Below are positions 8,401 to 15,502 of a DNA stretch of 15,616 nt, piece by piece (the first letter of the stretch is position 1; each line of letters starts with the position of its first letter). The notes under the pieces were generated by a model. The model ran no database searches, was not told the origin of the DNA, and saw nothing but the letters and a program-made list of their open reading frames with translations. Source of the stretch: Ignavibacteriota bacterium (lineage in GTDB: Bacteria; Bacteroidota; Ignavibacteria; Palsa-1295); contig JANYLL010000154.1 of the NCBI GenBank assembly GCA_025357895.1, positions 1 to 15,616 on the forward strand, written 5' to 3'. A program made the position numbers and the translations under genes.

Positions 8401-9691
8401 TACCGAGGATGGTCCGAATGGCGCTGCCCCTACATTTTATAAGGCTCTTTTTAATAAACCCGACTGCAATTCATTAGAAGGTTCAGCGCCAATTGGGTTC
8501 GCCTATATCGCTGCTAATATGGCAAGCTCGCAAGCCGTACTTTTTTATATCATGGGTGATCCTACGCAGCGAATTATTATTCCGAGACAGTATGTCACGA
8601 TTGATTCGATCAATGGTATACCGTTTAGCGAATCAGTTGCTCCACGCACGATTGCTGCTCTTTCGCAGGTTACGATCTCGGGGCATATTTCCAATGCCTG
8701 TGATGGCTCCGATCTTGACGCCAGTTTTAACGGCAATGCGGCAATTACCCTTTTGGATGCTCCGACTCATGTCGCGGTAACGACAACATTCCTTGAACAA
8801 AGTCCGATTACCGATAGATGGAACACTGATGGACCAATACTTTATCACGGAAGCTCAACTGTGACGAGAGGGAAATTCAGATCGACCTTTATTGTTTCCA
8901 AGGATATCAAGTTCGATTCGAGCAATGCAAAGATAAGCATGCTTGCTTATTCGGATAATTTTCATTCAGCGCTTGGAGTAACGACAAACATTCGGGTGTA
9001 TGGCATTGAAACTGCGCGTGTTGATTCGGATCATGAAGGACCGAAACTAACGGCATATATCGGATCGCGAGCCTTTCATTCAGGTGATGTCGTGCCTGTG
9101 AATTCGAAGATCATCGTCGATGTTTCTGATATCAGCGGGCTTAATACTTCGACAGCCAGCATCGGGCACTCATTCGTTGCATGGACGGATGATTCAACTG
9201 CCGGCACGATAGATCTTGCTTCAACATATGTTTCCAAGCAGGATGATTATAAGACAGGAACATCGGAGCAGCAAGCGTTGCTTCCTGTTGGTACACATAT
9301 ACTCAAGGTTCGCGCTTTTGATGCACTTGATAATCCGACCTTTACCGAAGTCGAATTCACTGCACGTGATGTGCAGCCTTATGCTCTCTATAATACGACG
9401 ATCAAACCCAATCCTGTTCGCAATCAGGCAGTCTTTACTTTCTTGCAGCCTTCGGCTCCCGAAAGTCCTGTTGATGTGACGATCGCGATCTTTACAGTGA
9501 TAGGTCAGCAGGTGCGGGAGCTATCGGCACAAAGTATTTCGCAGAATTCCGTGAGCATTCCTTTCGATGGAAGAGATAATTCCGGTACCATTCTGACTGA
9601 CGGAACGTATATCTATCGAGTGGTAGCTCGTGAGCGGCTTTCCGGAGTTCAGACGACATCGGGAGGGAAGTTTCTTATCGTGAGAAATTAG
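5498..9691 (+). CDS. porU: Type IX secretion system sortase PorU (C25 peptidase family)
   Basis: A 1397-residue surface peptidase that removes the C-terminal sorting domain of T9SS cargo and attaches the cargo to the cell surface. A signal peptide covers about residues 13-34 (core LASFVLVLSF, end SFAQ). The long N-terminal part (about 35-630) is beta-rich. The C25 (gingipain-type) domain starts near 640 (EDIIVTPAAFLDQANKLANQ) and includes LTLFANGHCDYR. The likely catalytic dyad is His897 in SWVGHGNPSVWAHE and Cys932 in VTTATCDFSRYD, 35 residues apart, much like the 33-residue spacing in gingipains. The last 100 residues form a FlgD-like/sorting-type beta domain (IKPNPVRNQAVFTFLQ, then IPFDGRDNSG, then DGTYIYRVVA). 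It is longer than the about 1160-residue Porphyromonas protein. An ATG at 5534 would give a cleaner signal peptide and is an alternative start. porV follows after 57 bp, the same gene order as in Porphyromonas. It ends in TAG. Confidence 0.93.
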   Translation: MRRNTYRTCFFYMRKLLPLASFVLVLSFTNSFAQSDFTQKSAYSILSSNPNEIIISISPNYHIHTVVDEKTGEKYERINFSGSSIKGIPIGAPAAEWLPLSVLIPSNESAYVEIINVEYGAPDNAVLAPVPNSIFIKDAEFKTRVESYSRNPELYSIAPAATVTTTSPGIFRTSYTQEIDIHPISFDAASNTIRLIRQMIVKISFAGSGQSSVPQIISPNEAEIFGGMFVNGATREFYNSAIREVTKAIPASSTVSYKQTASPNSNAQWLEVTTSDQGVYHITASDLAKSGITSADPASIQLFGYGGATVPEDIDSAIGELHECTVDVLRNGDGSFSEARFYDPGLNEWYYNPGNGHTTLFWLYHILNPFTTSGHYLLKIGGASSGKRISSKPENPLSPISQSTVPTVVVHESDERFEDRFVSREFVGEEIPKGRDVTIGLPDLPGYTADSTILRPGFNSHALLARTINLTLNGVQLPGISDNSQYFHTEEDIITYTSRKWDEEILAGSLLHTQNNSLILSATTTEEDSKFWLNWIEVFYRRQTSLNAGQIPFYLVADGRGFNYNFTEAASGETWDVSDPWNPAKLASSNGSTMNVPIQGDANGFRQFIAFTASSIKSPTVSATKTLVLHDSVCQTGAEDIIVTPAAFLDQANKLANQRRMGGQATGPLSVAVVTAEDIYREFGYGSSDYTAIRNFMAFMLRHTAANNTTKPLYLTLFANGHCDYRNKTTQLPVGVPIYEIWKNSSVKRLDCNSFRSSQLEYIPDDQFFVHLTPGNNKMDLALGRVVVHNADEAETFVTKVIKYETSSDQGDWRARATMICDDRYASDGLKFNDGLDHLQATQDEVVSIPSRIVQKEIYGVAYPNLFTSAGRRKPDMEKAIIEAFNSGSAIISWVGHGNPSVWAHESILSVPSTINKLTNFNRLAFVTTATCDFSRYDNYAAPISGGVQLIIKADGGAIASLGTSRSVTEDGPNGAAPTFYKALFNKPDCNSLEGSAPIGFAYIAANMASSQAVLFYIMGDPTQRIIIPRQYVTIDSINGIPFSESVAPRTIAALSQVTISGHISNACDGSDLDASFNGNAAITLLDAPTHVAVTTTFLEQSPITDRWNTDGPILYHGSSTVTRGKFRSTFIVSKDIKFDSSNAKISMLAYSDNFHSALGVTTNIRVYGIETARVDSDHEGPKLTAYIGSRAFHSGDVVPVNSKIIVDVSDISGLNTSTASIGHSFVAWTDDSTAGTIDLASTYVSKQDDYKTGTSEQQALLPVGTHILKVRAFDALDNPTFTEVEFTARDVQPYALYNTTIKPNPVRNQAVFTFLQPSAPESPVDVTIAIFTVIGQQVRELSAQSISQNSVSIPFDGRDNSGTILTDGTYIYRVVARERLSGVQTTSGGKFLIVRN

Positions 9692-9748
9692 AAACATAAT
9701 TTTAAATATCCAGTAAGTAAGAAGAAGAATTTTTTTTGAGAAATAAAC

Positions 9749-10834
9749 ATGCAACGTACAATCTATAAAGTAATCATCGGCGTCATTGTCGGAGCTATCG
9801 CTTTCGGTTCTGCAAATGCGCAGACCACAACGACAACAGCCGTTCCTTTTCAACTTATATCCCCTGATGCCCGTGCAAGCGGTATGGGAGATGTCGGAAC
9901 TGGTATTGCTGATAATGCCAATGCCATTTATTGGAATCCCTCCGGACTTGCCTTCCAGACCGGTAAGGAAGTTGTCTTGACGCATTCGCAGTGGCTGCCG
10001 CAATTCAACAGTGATCTCTATTACGAATACGCAACATTCAAATGGAACAATGAAGAGTCATTCGGCGGCACGATCGGTGCACAGATAATTTTCTTAAATC
10101 TCGGAAAATTTATCTATACCACGGAGTCTTCACCGGATCCGCTCGGCGAATTCCATTCGTTCGAATATTCTATCGCTTTATCCTATGCGACAAAGCTCTC
10201 TCCTGAATGGGGATTCGGAGGCAATGTGCGATATATCCAATCTTCGCTTTCTCCGCTTACTGTAGGTCAGGAAAAGCAACAAGGCATCGGCAGATCGGTC
10301 AGCTTCGATGTCAGCGCAATGTGGCGTCCGGATACATCATACGTCGAAGAACTTGCTAATCGTCTTGCCGTCGGTTTCAATATTGCTAATATCGGACCCA
10401 AAGTTAAATACGTCGATGTGCAGCAAGCTGATCCTCTTCCGACTATCCTGCGTATCGGAACTTCGTATAAGATCATTAAGGATGAGTATAATGATTTAAT
10501 GCTTGCCGTTGATGTTGCAAAACTTCTGGTTCACCGCGATTCTGCTTCGGGGATTTCGGATAACTTGCCGAAGTCTTTTGTCACAGCATGGGATAATATG
10601 ACTGGCAAATCGTTGATGCTTTCGACCGGTGTTGAATATTGGTATGCACAGCTTCTTGCTTTGCGAGCCGGATATTATACTGAAGGCAGTGCTGTCGGCG
10701 CAAGACATTATCTGACGTTTGGTGCAGGATTAAAATATGATGTCTATAGTTTTGATTTCAGTTATATTGACACCTTCGATGCAAATCATCCTCTTGCCAA
10801 TACGCTTCGGTTCAGTTTAGGGATCAAGTGGTAG
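9749..10834 (+). CDS. porV: Type IX secretion outer-membrane protein PorV
   Basis: A 361-residue outer-membrane beta-barrel of the FadL-like PorV/PorQ group. In studied systems PorV collects cargo from the translocon and hands it to PorU. A signal peptide (residues 1-25, ending SANAQ) is followed by the family signature FQLISPDARASGMGDVGTGI (residues 34-53) and NANAIYWNPSGLAF. The remainder alternates aromatic and glycine-rich beta strands (for example WGFGGNVRYIQS, FSLGIKW) and ends in an aromatic residue, as usual for outer-membrane barrels. The size is close to that of known PorV proteins. It lies 57 bp after porU with no terminator between them, so they are probably cotranscribed. The paralogue PorQ is the main alternative, but porU linkage and the LISPDARA signature favour PorV. 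It ends in TAG. Confidence 0.93.
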   Translation: MQRTIYKVIIGVIVGAIAFGSANAQTTTTTAVPFQLISPDARASGMGDVGTGIADNANAIYWNPSGLAFQTGKEVVLTHSQWLPQFNSDLYYEYATFKWNNEESFGGTIGAQIIFLNLGKFIYTTESSPDPLGEFHSFEYSIALSYATKLSPEWGFGGNVRYIQSSLSPLTVGQEKQQGIGRSVSFDVSAMWRPDTSYVEELANRLAVGFNIANIGPKVKYVDVQQADPLPTILRIGTSYKIIKDEYNDLMLAVDVAKLLVHRDSASGISDNLPKSFVTAWDNMTGKSLMLSTGVEYWYAQLLALRAGYYTEGSAVGARHYLTFGAGLKYDVYSFDFSYIDTFDANHPLANTLRFSLGIKW

Positions 10835-10853
10835 GCTGCTTATTCGTAATTAA

Positions 10854-11768
10854 TTGACAGTGCTCTTACAACAGATATTTCGTACAAAACTGAGCGCTTT
10901 GGTGCTCAGTTTTGTCGTTAGTATATTTTTTTGGGGAAATAGTTTTGCTCAATTCATTTATGAACCTTCTCCGAAACCGAGACAGATTACTTCCATTACC
11001 GAATTTTCTTTTTTCCAACATTCCGAGCCAACACCGAAAGAGCCGGTTCCCGGGCTTGACGCCGAATCGAAAGTTATTAAACCTTCACATAAAAGTGCGT
11101 TTTTAGCAGCCGTTCTTTCGCTGGCGCTTCCGGGATTAGGAGAGTATTATGTCGGTGATCAGATATGGCGTGGAATAATTTTTACAGTAGTAGATGCGGG
11201 GTTATGGTATGAGCGCTACCATTTCATTGGTCGAGGAAATGACTCCGTTCTTGCCTTCCACGCATTTGCCGATAGCTTATGGCTGCCGCAGAAATATGCC
11301 GATTCGCTCAACAGTAAGTTGGCTTTTGCCGGAAGTAGTTTTCGTATTACTGAAGTTGATGATGTTACCCAGATCAATATGGCAGAGGATTCGCTTACAA
11401 GGCTCCGATTCCAAAACTTTACGCATCGTCTGCCGGATAAAGGGTCGCAGCAATATTACGAGCTAATATCGAAATATATTCAGTTCACTTATGGATGGAA
11501 GGATTTTCATGATATTGATCCCACACATTTTTCAGCAGACTATGAACGTCATGCGTTTATGCGTGAGAACATGAACCATCAGTTTGAGATAGGCGATTAT
11601 TTTTTGTACGGACTTTTTTTAAATCGCATACTCTCTGCAATCGACGCAGCTCTATTGGCAAGAGATCATAATACGCCTTTCCATTTAGAGGGGGAACTTC
11701 AAGAGCGAAGGTATCCGGACGGAATGATGGGCTTCGTGCCAACTGCAAAGTTGAAATATACTTTTTAA
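10854..11768 (+). CDS. DUF5683-like membrane protein
   Basis: A 304-residue exported or inner-membrane protein. After an N-terminal hydrophobic signal (LSALVLSFVVSIFFWGNSFA, then Q) comes a Pro-rich stretch (about 38-75), then the hydrophobic segment AFLAAVLSLALPGLGEYYVG at 82-101 followed by WRGIIFTVVDAGLWYERY. That PGLGxxYxG...G pattern is typical of DUF5683 proteins, which have no known function. A further hydrophobic segment lies near LYGLFLNRILSAIDAALLA. The frame is closed by a stop just before 10854, so the start must be TTG 10854 or GTG 10860; there is no usable ATG. It begins 20 bp after porV and is probably part of the same operon, but a 12-bp hairpin sits inside its signal-peptide codons. 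An envelope role connected with the T9SS genes is possible but rests only on position. Confidence 0.65.
   Translation: MTVLLQQIFRTKLSALVLSFVVSIFFWGNSFAQFIYEPSPKPRQITSITEFSFFQHSEPTPKEPVPGLDAESKVIKPSHKSAFLAAVLSLALPGLGEYYVGDQIWRGIIFTVVDAGLWYERYHFIGRGNDSVLAFHAFADSLWLPQKYADSLNSKLAFAGSSFRITEVDDVTQINMAEDSLTRLRFQNFTHRLPDKGSQQYYELISKYIQFTYGWKDFHDIDPTHFSADYERHAFMRENMNHQFEIGDYFLYGLFLNRILSAIDAALLARDHNTPFHLEGELQERRYPDGMMGFVPTAKLKYTF
10884..10915 (+). other. Perfect 12-bp hairpin in the start region after porV
   Basis: ACAAAACTGAGC (10884-10895) and GCTCAGTTTTGT (10904-10915) pair perfectly around an 8-nt loop. The A-rich left arm and T-rich right arm look like an intrinsic terminator placed 50 bp after the porV stop, but no further U tract follows. 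It lies within the signal-peptide codons of the next gene, so it could attenuate or uncouple that gene's expression from porUV. Confidence 0.6.
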
Positions 11769-11920
11769 TTGTACTGCTATTTTATAAGTTGAATTTGTCG
11801 TGTACTTGCTGTGTGTATAGCGATGTTATTGGAATATAAGTGGTTATAACGGTATAAAATTATATAAAGGATTTGGATAGTTAAGCTATTTATTGCATCG
11901 GGATATTTTCAGAGGTTTAT

Positions 11921-11949
11921 TTTGTATATATATAAACAATGTAGGTTTG
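11921..11949 (+). promoter_or_regulatory. Candidate Bacteroidota-type promoter for the paralogue pair
   Basis: TTTG at 11921-11924, a 17-bp spacer and TAGGTTTG at 11942-11949 match the known Bacteroidota primary-sigma consensus (-33 TTG, 17-23 bp, -7 TAnnTTTG). It lies 20 bp before the ATG at 11970, at the end of a 201-bp AT-rich intergenic region where a promoter is expected. Confidence 0.5.
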
Positions 11950-11969
11950 TAAAATTAAATTTTATTCAT

Positions 11970-12632
11970 ATGCTTCGATCTTTTATTGTTCTCGGATTAC
12001 TCATTCTTTCATTTGTCTCTCCGGCAGGCGCTCAGGATGACCCTGATGCTCTTGTGGTTCGGGCTTCCCGTCTTATTGACAGTACCGAGGCAATGCTGAA
12101 TCTCCGTGCGCAGCGCTTTAATGAGGAAATGATAAAGATGAATGCATTAAAGCCGCTTGAAGCCACCTCGCTTGCAAAAGATACGATTCCGAAGAGTCGG
12201 GAGAAGATCAAAGATTTCCTTAACTTTTTAGAAGTCTATCGCTCACTGAGCCATAAGATGAAGGAAGGGATTGAAGACTCAGTGAACAATCTGAGATCAA
12301 AAATGTCAACACATCACCGGACTTCGTTTTTGAAAGAATTTCTCGATGCCTATGATCTTGAACAAAGTTCATTAGATAATTATACGAACGCGTTGACAAA
12401 ATTCTATACCAATATCAATGCCGTCCTTGCTTTTATAGAAACGTCAAGCGTGACGACGAAAGACAATAAACTGCAATTCAATAATAAAAAAGAATATGAA
12501 AAATATTCCGAACTCATCGAAGCAGTTGAAAAAAGTAATAAGAGACTGATCAACGCCAGCGCAACCTCGCAAAAGGCTACTATTGATGCAAGTTCGATGA
12601 TGCAAAAGGCCTATGGCGCGATTAGAAAATAA
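11970..12632 (+). CDS. Exported helical protein of unknown function, paralogue 1
   Basis: Not recognised. A 220-residue protein with a signal peptide (MLRSFIVLGLLILSFVSPAG, then AQ) and a mature part that is almost entirely charged alpha helix, likely coiled-coil or a helical bundle, with no Cys. Landmarks are ALKPLEATS near 59-67, FLNFLEVYR at 83-91, SFLKEFLDAYD, and LAFIETS near 153. These match the next gene in order and spacing, so the two arose by tandem duplication. I chose ATG 11970 because it gives a clean signal peptide directly; the frame stays open upstream to a TTG at 11922, which would place 16 odd residues before it and would overlap the candidate promoter. The next gene starts 10 nt after its stop, so the pair is an operon. 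Confidence 0.75.
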   Translation: MLRSFIVLGLLILSFVSPAGAQDDPDALVVRASRLIDSTEAMLNLRAQRFNEEMIKMNALKPLEATSLAKDTIPKSREKIKDFLNFLEVYRSLSHKMKEGIEDSVNNLRSKMSTHHRTSFLKEFLDAYDLEQSSLDNYTNALTKFYTNINAVLAFIETSSVTTKDNKLQFNNKKEYEKYSELIEAVEKSNKRLINASATSQKATIDASSMMQKAYGAIRK

Positions 12633-12642
12633 ACGTAATCTC

Positions 12643-13341
12643 ATGAAAAAAAATATTCCCAAGTATTTACTTTTACTAATTCTCGGTGCATCATTGCTTT
12701 TATGCTCTGCGTTTCCACCACAGGTAATTGCTCAATCGAAGGACACTCCTGATAGCGTTCGGTTCAATACTTTGGGTTGTCTCTACCGTGCGATCCAAGC
12801 TCTTAATAACCGCAATGTGCGCTTTAAAGCAATGCAGGAAGAATTGGAGAATATGCGACCCCTTGAACCGCAAAGCATGGATTCAGTACACTTTGCAAAT
12901 AATCTTATTAAGGTATCGAAGTATCTACTTTTCCTGGAATCTCACCGGAAGCAGATCACCCGGAATACGAAGGTTCTTTCAGATAGTATTCAGAAATTTG
13001 AAGCGTTGATGGGAAGTGAAGAAGAGAAAAAATCGCTCAACAGTTTTTTGGTTGCCTACAAAGAGGAATCTGCTGCGTTCATTGGATATTCCCAGAGATT
13101 ATCGCTTCTGCTGACTGATATACGTACAGCGTTGTTTTATTTAGAAACTGTGCCGATGGAGCGTAAGGGAAACGACATCACATTTAATACGGATAGATCT
13201 GCTAACGAAAAATATTTGGATTTCGAAAACATGATAACTGCCGGACAAATGCAGGTTGATAATGCGATCGCGAAGATGATCAAACTAACTGAAAAGGAAA
13301 ATAAGGCAATACAGCAATCAATAACCTTACTGAATAAATAA
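12643..13341 (+). CDS. Exported helical protein of unknown function, paralogue 2
   Basis: Not recognised. A 232-residue protein with a signal peptide (KKNIPKYLLLLILGASLLLC, cleavage likely after QVIA); the LLLC sequence is not a proper lipobox, so it is probably not a lipoprotein. The mature part is helical and charged. It aligns without gaps to the preceding protein for about 124 residues from RFKAMQEELENMRPLE (residues 60-75), with about a quarter identical by eye. Shared landmarks include LxFLExxR, DS, FLxAY, LET and FN. I chose ATG 12643, 10 nt after the previous stop; a start at 12613 would overlap that gene and precede the signal peptide with 10 polar residues. The GNAT-like gene starts 4 nt after its stop, so all three are likely cotranscribed. 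Confidence 0.75.
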   Translation: MKKNIPKYLLLLILGASLLLCSAFPPQVIAQSKDTPDSVRFNTLGCLYRAIQALNNRNVRFKAMQEELENMRPLEPQSMDSVHFANNLIKVSKYLLFLESHRKQITRNTKVLSDSIQKFEALMGSEEEKKSLNSFLVAYKEESAAFIGYSQRLSLLLTDIRTALFYLETVPMERKGNDITFNTDRSANEKYLDFENMITAGQMQVDNAIAKMIKLTEKENKAIQQSITLLNK

Positions 13342-13345
13342 CGCC

Positions 13346-14476
13346 GTGTCTCTGGCTATTCGTCGGATAACATCCAAAGCAGATAAATTAAAATTCGTCC
13401 GGTTCCTTTGGGATATCTATGGATCAGATCCCAACTGGGTGTCGCCTCTTGAGATGGATAGAATGAAGCTCATCGACGAGCAAAAAAATCCATTCTATAA
13501 ACATGCCGATGTTGCCTGGTTTCTGGCAGAAGAGAACGGCAAGATCGTCGGGCGCATTGCTGCTATTATCAATCATCATCACAATGTATTTCATAATGAT
13601 AAAGCCGGATTCTTCGGTTTTTTTGAATGTATTAACGATGCGCAAGTAGCGCTAAAACTTTTTGGTGCTGCAGAAGATTTTCTGCGAGGCAAAGGGATGA
13701 CAGAAATTTTAGGTCCGCATAATCCATCGACGAATGATGAACTCGGATTGCTTATTGATGGATTCGGCAAGCCGCCTGTTTTGCTGATGACCTATAATCC
13801 GCTCTATTACATTGATCTTATCGAACGCAATGGCTACACGAAAGCAAAAGATCTGTATGCCTGGCTGCTATCAACCGATACTTCACGCTCTGAAAAACTT
13901 ATCCGTGTAACCGAAGCAATGCAGAAGCGCGCAGGGATAACGATCCGTCCGTTCAAAAAGAAAGATTTTGCAAATGAAGTTACGAGGATCAAGACGCTTT
14001 ATAATGCCGTATGGGAGAAAAATTGGGGCTTTGTTCCGATGACCGATGAAGAATTCGATTTCCTTGCCAGTGACTTAAAACAAATTTACGATCCCGACCT
14101 CATTTTTTTCGCAGAAAAAAACGGCGAGACGATAGGCTTCGCTCTTTCGCTTCCTGATGTCAATCAGGCATTTCATAGAGGTCCGAGAATTCCAAGAGGC
14201 ATAATGAATCTTCCGATAGCCTTATGGAATCTCATGACTAAAAAGAAAGCCATCGATACCGTTCGCATTCTTACGCTCGGCGTTGGGAAAGAGCATCGTG
14301 GACGCGGCATCGATGCCATGTTCTATCGCAAGACGATCGAGATTGCCGAAGCAAAAGGTTATAAATTCGGTGAAGCATCGTGGGTACTCGAAGATAATGA
14401 CATGATGAACAGAGCCTGTGAAATGATGAACGGAAAAAAGTATAAGACGTATAGGGTTTATCAAAAAGCGTTGTGA
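13346..14476 (+). CDS. GNAT-like N-acyltransferase
   Basis: A 376-residue cytoplasmic protein, probably an acyl-CoA-dependent acyltransferase of unknown substrate. The C-terminal part has the GNAT acetyl-CoA loop pattern at 311-324 (LGVGKEHRGRGIDA), followed by FYRKTIEIAEAKGYKFGEAS and SWVLEDNDMMNRACE, typical of motifs A and B. The N-terminal half has a second, degenerate GNAT-like fold (AWFLAEENGKIVGRIAAIIN at 57-76, FFGFFECI, then AEDFLRGKGMTEILGP) and a conserved-looking GPHNPSTNDELGLLIDGFG at 123-141. This two-lobed form, near 375 residues, is seen in a family of uncharacterised bacterial GNAT proteins (the YghO-like type). The start is GTG 13346, 4 nt after the upstream stop; no ATG is suitable. 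Translation is likely coupled to the exported paralogues, but how it relates to them is unknown. Confidence 0.75.
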   Translation: MSLAIRRITSKADKLKFVRFLWDIYGSDPNWVSPLEMDRMKLIDEQKNPFYKHADVAWFLAEENGKIVGRIAAIINHHHNVFHNDKAGFFGFFECINDAQVALKLFGAAEDFLRGKGMTEILGPHNPSTNDELGLLIDGFGKPPVLLMTYNPLYYIDLIERNGYTKAKDLYAWLLSTDTSRSEKLIRVTEAMQKRAGITIRPFKKKDFANEVTRIKTLYNAVWEKNWGFVPMTDEEFDFLASDLKQIYDPDLIFFAEKNGETIGFALSLPDVNQAFHRGPRIPRGIMNLPIALWNLMTKKKAIDTVRILTLGVGKEHRGRGIDAMFYRKTIEIAEAKGYKFGEASWVLEDNDMMNRACEMMNGKKYKTYRVYQKAL

Positions 14477-14500
14477 GGTTCTCCTAAATCCGTAAATTTG
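14471..14500 (+). promoter_or_regulatory. Candidate Bacteroidota-type promoter for meaB
   Basis: TTG at 14471-14473 (the last Leu codon of the GNAT-like gene), a 19-bp spacer and TAAATTTG at 14493-14500 match the consensus TTG, 17-23 bp, TAnnTTTG. It lies 23 bp before the TTG start of meaB, so the leader would be very short. It suggests that meaB is transcribed at least partly on its own. Confidence 0.5.
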
Positions 14501-14523
14501 TGCTTTAGCCAACATAATAATTC

Positions 14524-15477
14524 TTGGATATTCAATCACTATCAGAACGCATCTCACTTCAAGACCGCCGCGCAATTGCGCAGGCGATCAGCGTTGTTGA
14601 AAACGATTCTCGCGAAGCGGCATCGCTCCTGCATGATCTTGCGCCGAAGCTCGGTAATGCCTATCGTATTGGTATTACCGGTCCTCCGGGAGCAGGGAAA
14701 TCTACATTGACATCGGAGATGACAAAAGCGTTGCGCAAGCAAGGCAAGACCGTCGGCATTATTGCAATCGATCCGACCAGTCCTTTCACAGGTGGTGCAT
14801 TGCTTGGCGATAGGATAAGAATGCAAGATGTTTCGATGGATAAGGGTGTGTTTGTCCGCTCCATGGCAACGCGAGGTTCGCTTGGCGGCTTATCAGCAAA
14901 AGCTAAAGATGCTGCTGATATTCTTGATGCAGCGGGATTTGATATTGTAATCTTTGAAACGGTCGGTGTTGGACAATCAGAACTTGATATTGCAAAAGCT
15001 GCCGATACGACAATTGTTGTTCTTGTCCCTGAATCAGGAGATGCCGTGCAGGCCATGAAATCGGGACTCATGGAGATCGCCGATTTTTTTGTGCTGAATA
15101 AAAGCGATCGCGAAGGAGCAGAGCAGGCTGTCCGCGCTCTGAAAACAATTCTTACTTTCCGCATCACCCATGCTGAAGATGAATGGATTCCGGATGTTAT
15201 CTCTACCGTTGCCAGCAAAGCAAAGGGCATTGATGAAGTGCTTGCCGAAATCGAACGACATGAAGCTCACTTGCTGAAAACCGATACATTGATAAAAAGA
15301 AGAGTCGCACGCGAACATGACCGAATAATAGAATTAGTTGAAAGTTTTTTGCGAGTAGATTTTTGGACTCCGGAGCGGACAAAAAAATTAGAAGAGAGAT
15401 TGAAGAATGTAGCCTCACATAAAGAATCGAGTTATGAAGTGGCTCAGGATTTGGTGAGTGAGTTTAGGGGGAAGTAA
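14524..15477 (+). CDS. meaB: Methylmalonyl-CoA mutase-associated GTPase MeaB (ArgK family)
   Basis: A 317-residue cytoplasmic G3E-family GTPase that loads and protects the adenosylcobalamin enzyme methylmalonyl-CoA mutase (succinyl-CoA/propionyl-CoA interconversion). Motifs in order: Walker A GPPGAGKST at 53-61; the MeaB signature DPTSPFTGGALLGDRIRM at 83-100; the switch region RSMATRGSLGGL; the G3-type ETVGVGQSE at 145-153; and the guanine-specificity motif NKSD at 192-195. The C-terminal helical region (about 250-317) corresponds to the dimerisation arm. Length is normal. An in-frame TAA at 14518-14520 closes the frame, so TTG 14524 is the earliest possible start, and it leaves the usual N-terminal helix length. 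The mutase genes are not in the window. It converges with gatC, with 25 bp between the two stops and no clear terminator. Confidence 0.95.
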   Translation: MDIQSLSERISLQDRRAIAQAISVVENDSREAASLLHDLAPKLGNAYRIGITGPPGAGKSTLTSEMTKALRKQGKTVGIIAIDPTSPFTGGALLGDRIRMQDVSMDKGVFVRSMATRGSLGGLSAKAKDAADILDAAGFDIVIFETVGVGQSELDIAKAADTTIVVLVPESGDAVQAMKSGLMEIADFFVLNKSDREGAEQAVRALKTILTFRITHAEDEWIPDVISTVASKAKGIDEVLAEIERHEAHLLKTDTLIKRRVAREHDRIIELVESFLRVDFWTPERTKKLEERLKNVASHKESSYEVAQDLVSEFRGK

Positions 15478-15502
15478 ACTTTTCACTGGATTCTCAACTC
15501 AG

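Noticed and set aside
9521..10003. 160-residue minus-strand reading frame across the porU/porV junction
   Set aside because: It overlaps two confidently assigned genes and its translation is not protein-family-like.
14661..15230. 189-residue minus-strand reading frame opposite meaB
   Set aside because: It is the antisense shadow of a well-supported GTPase gene and has no recognisable protein features.
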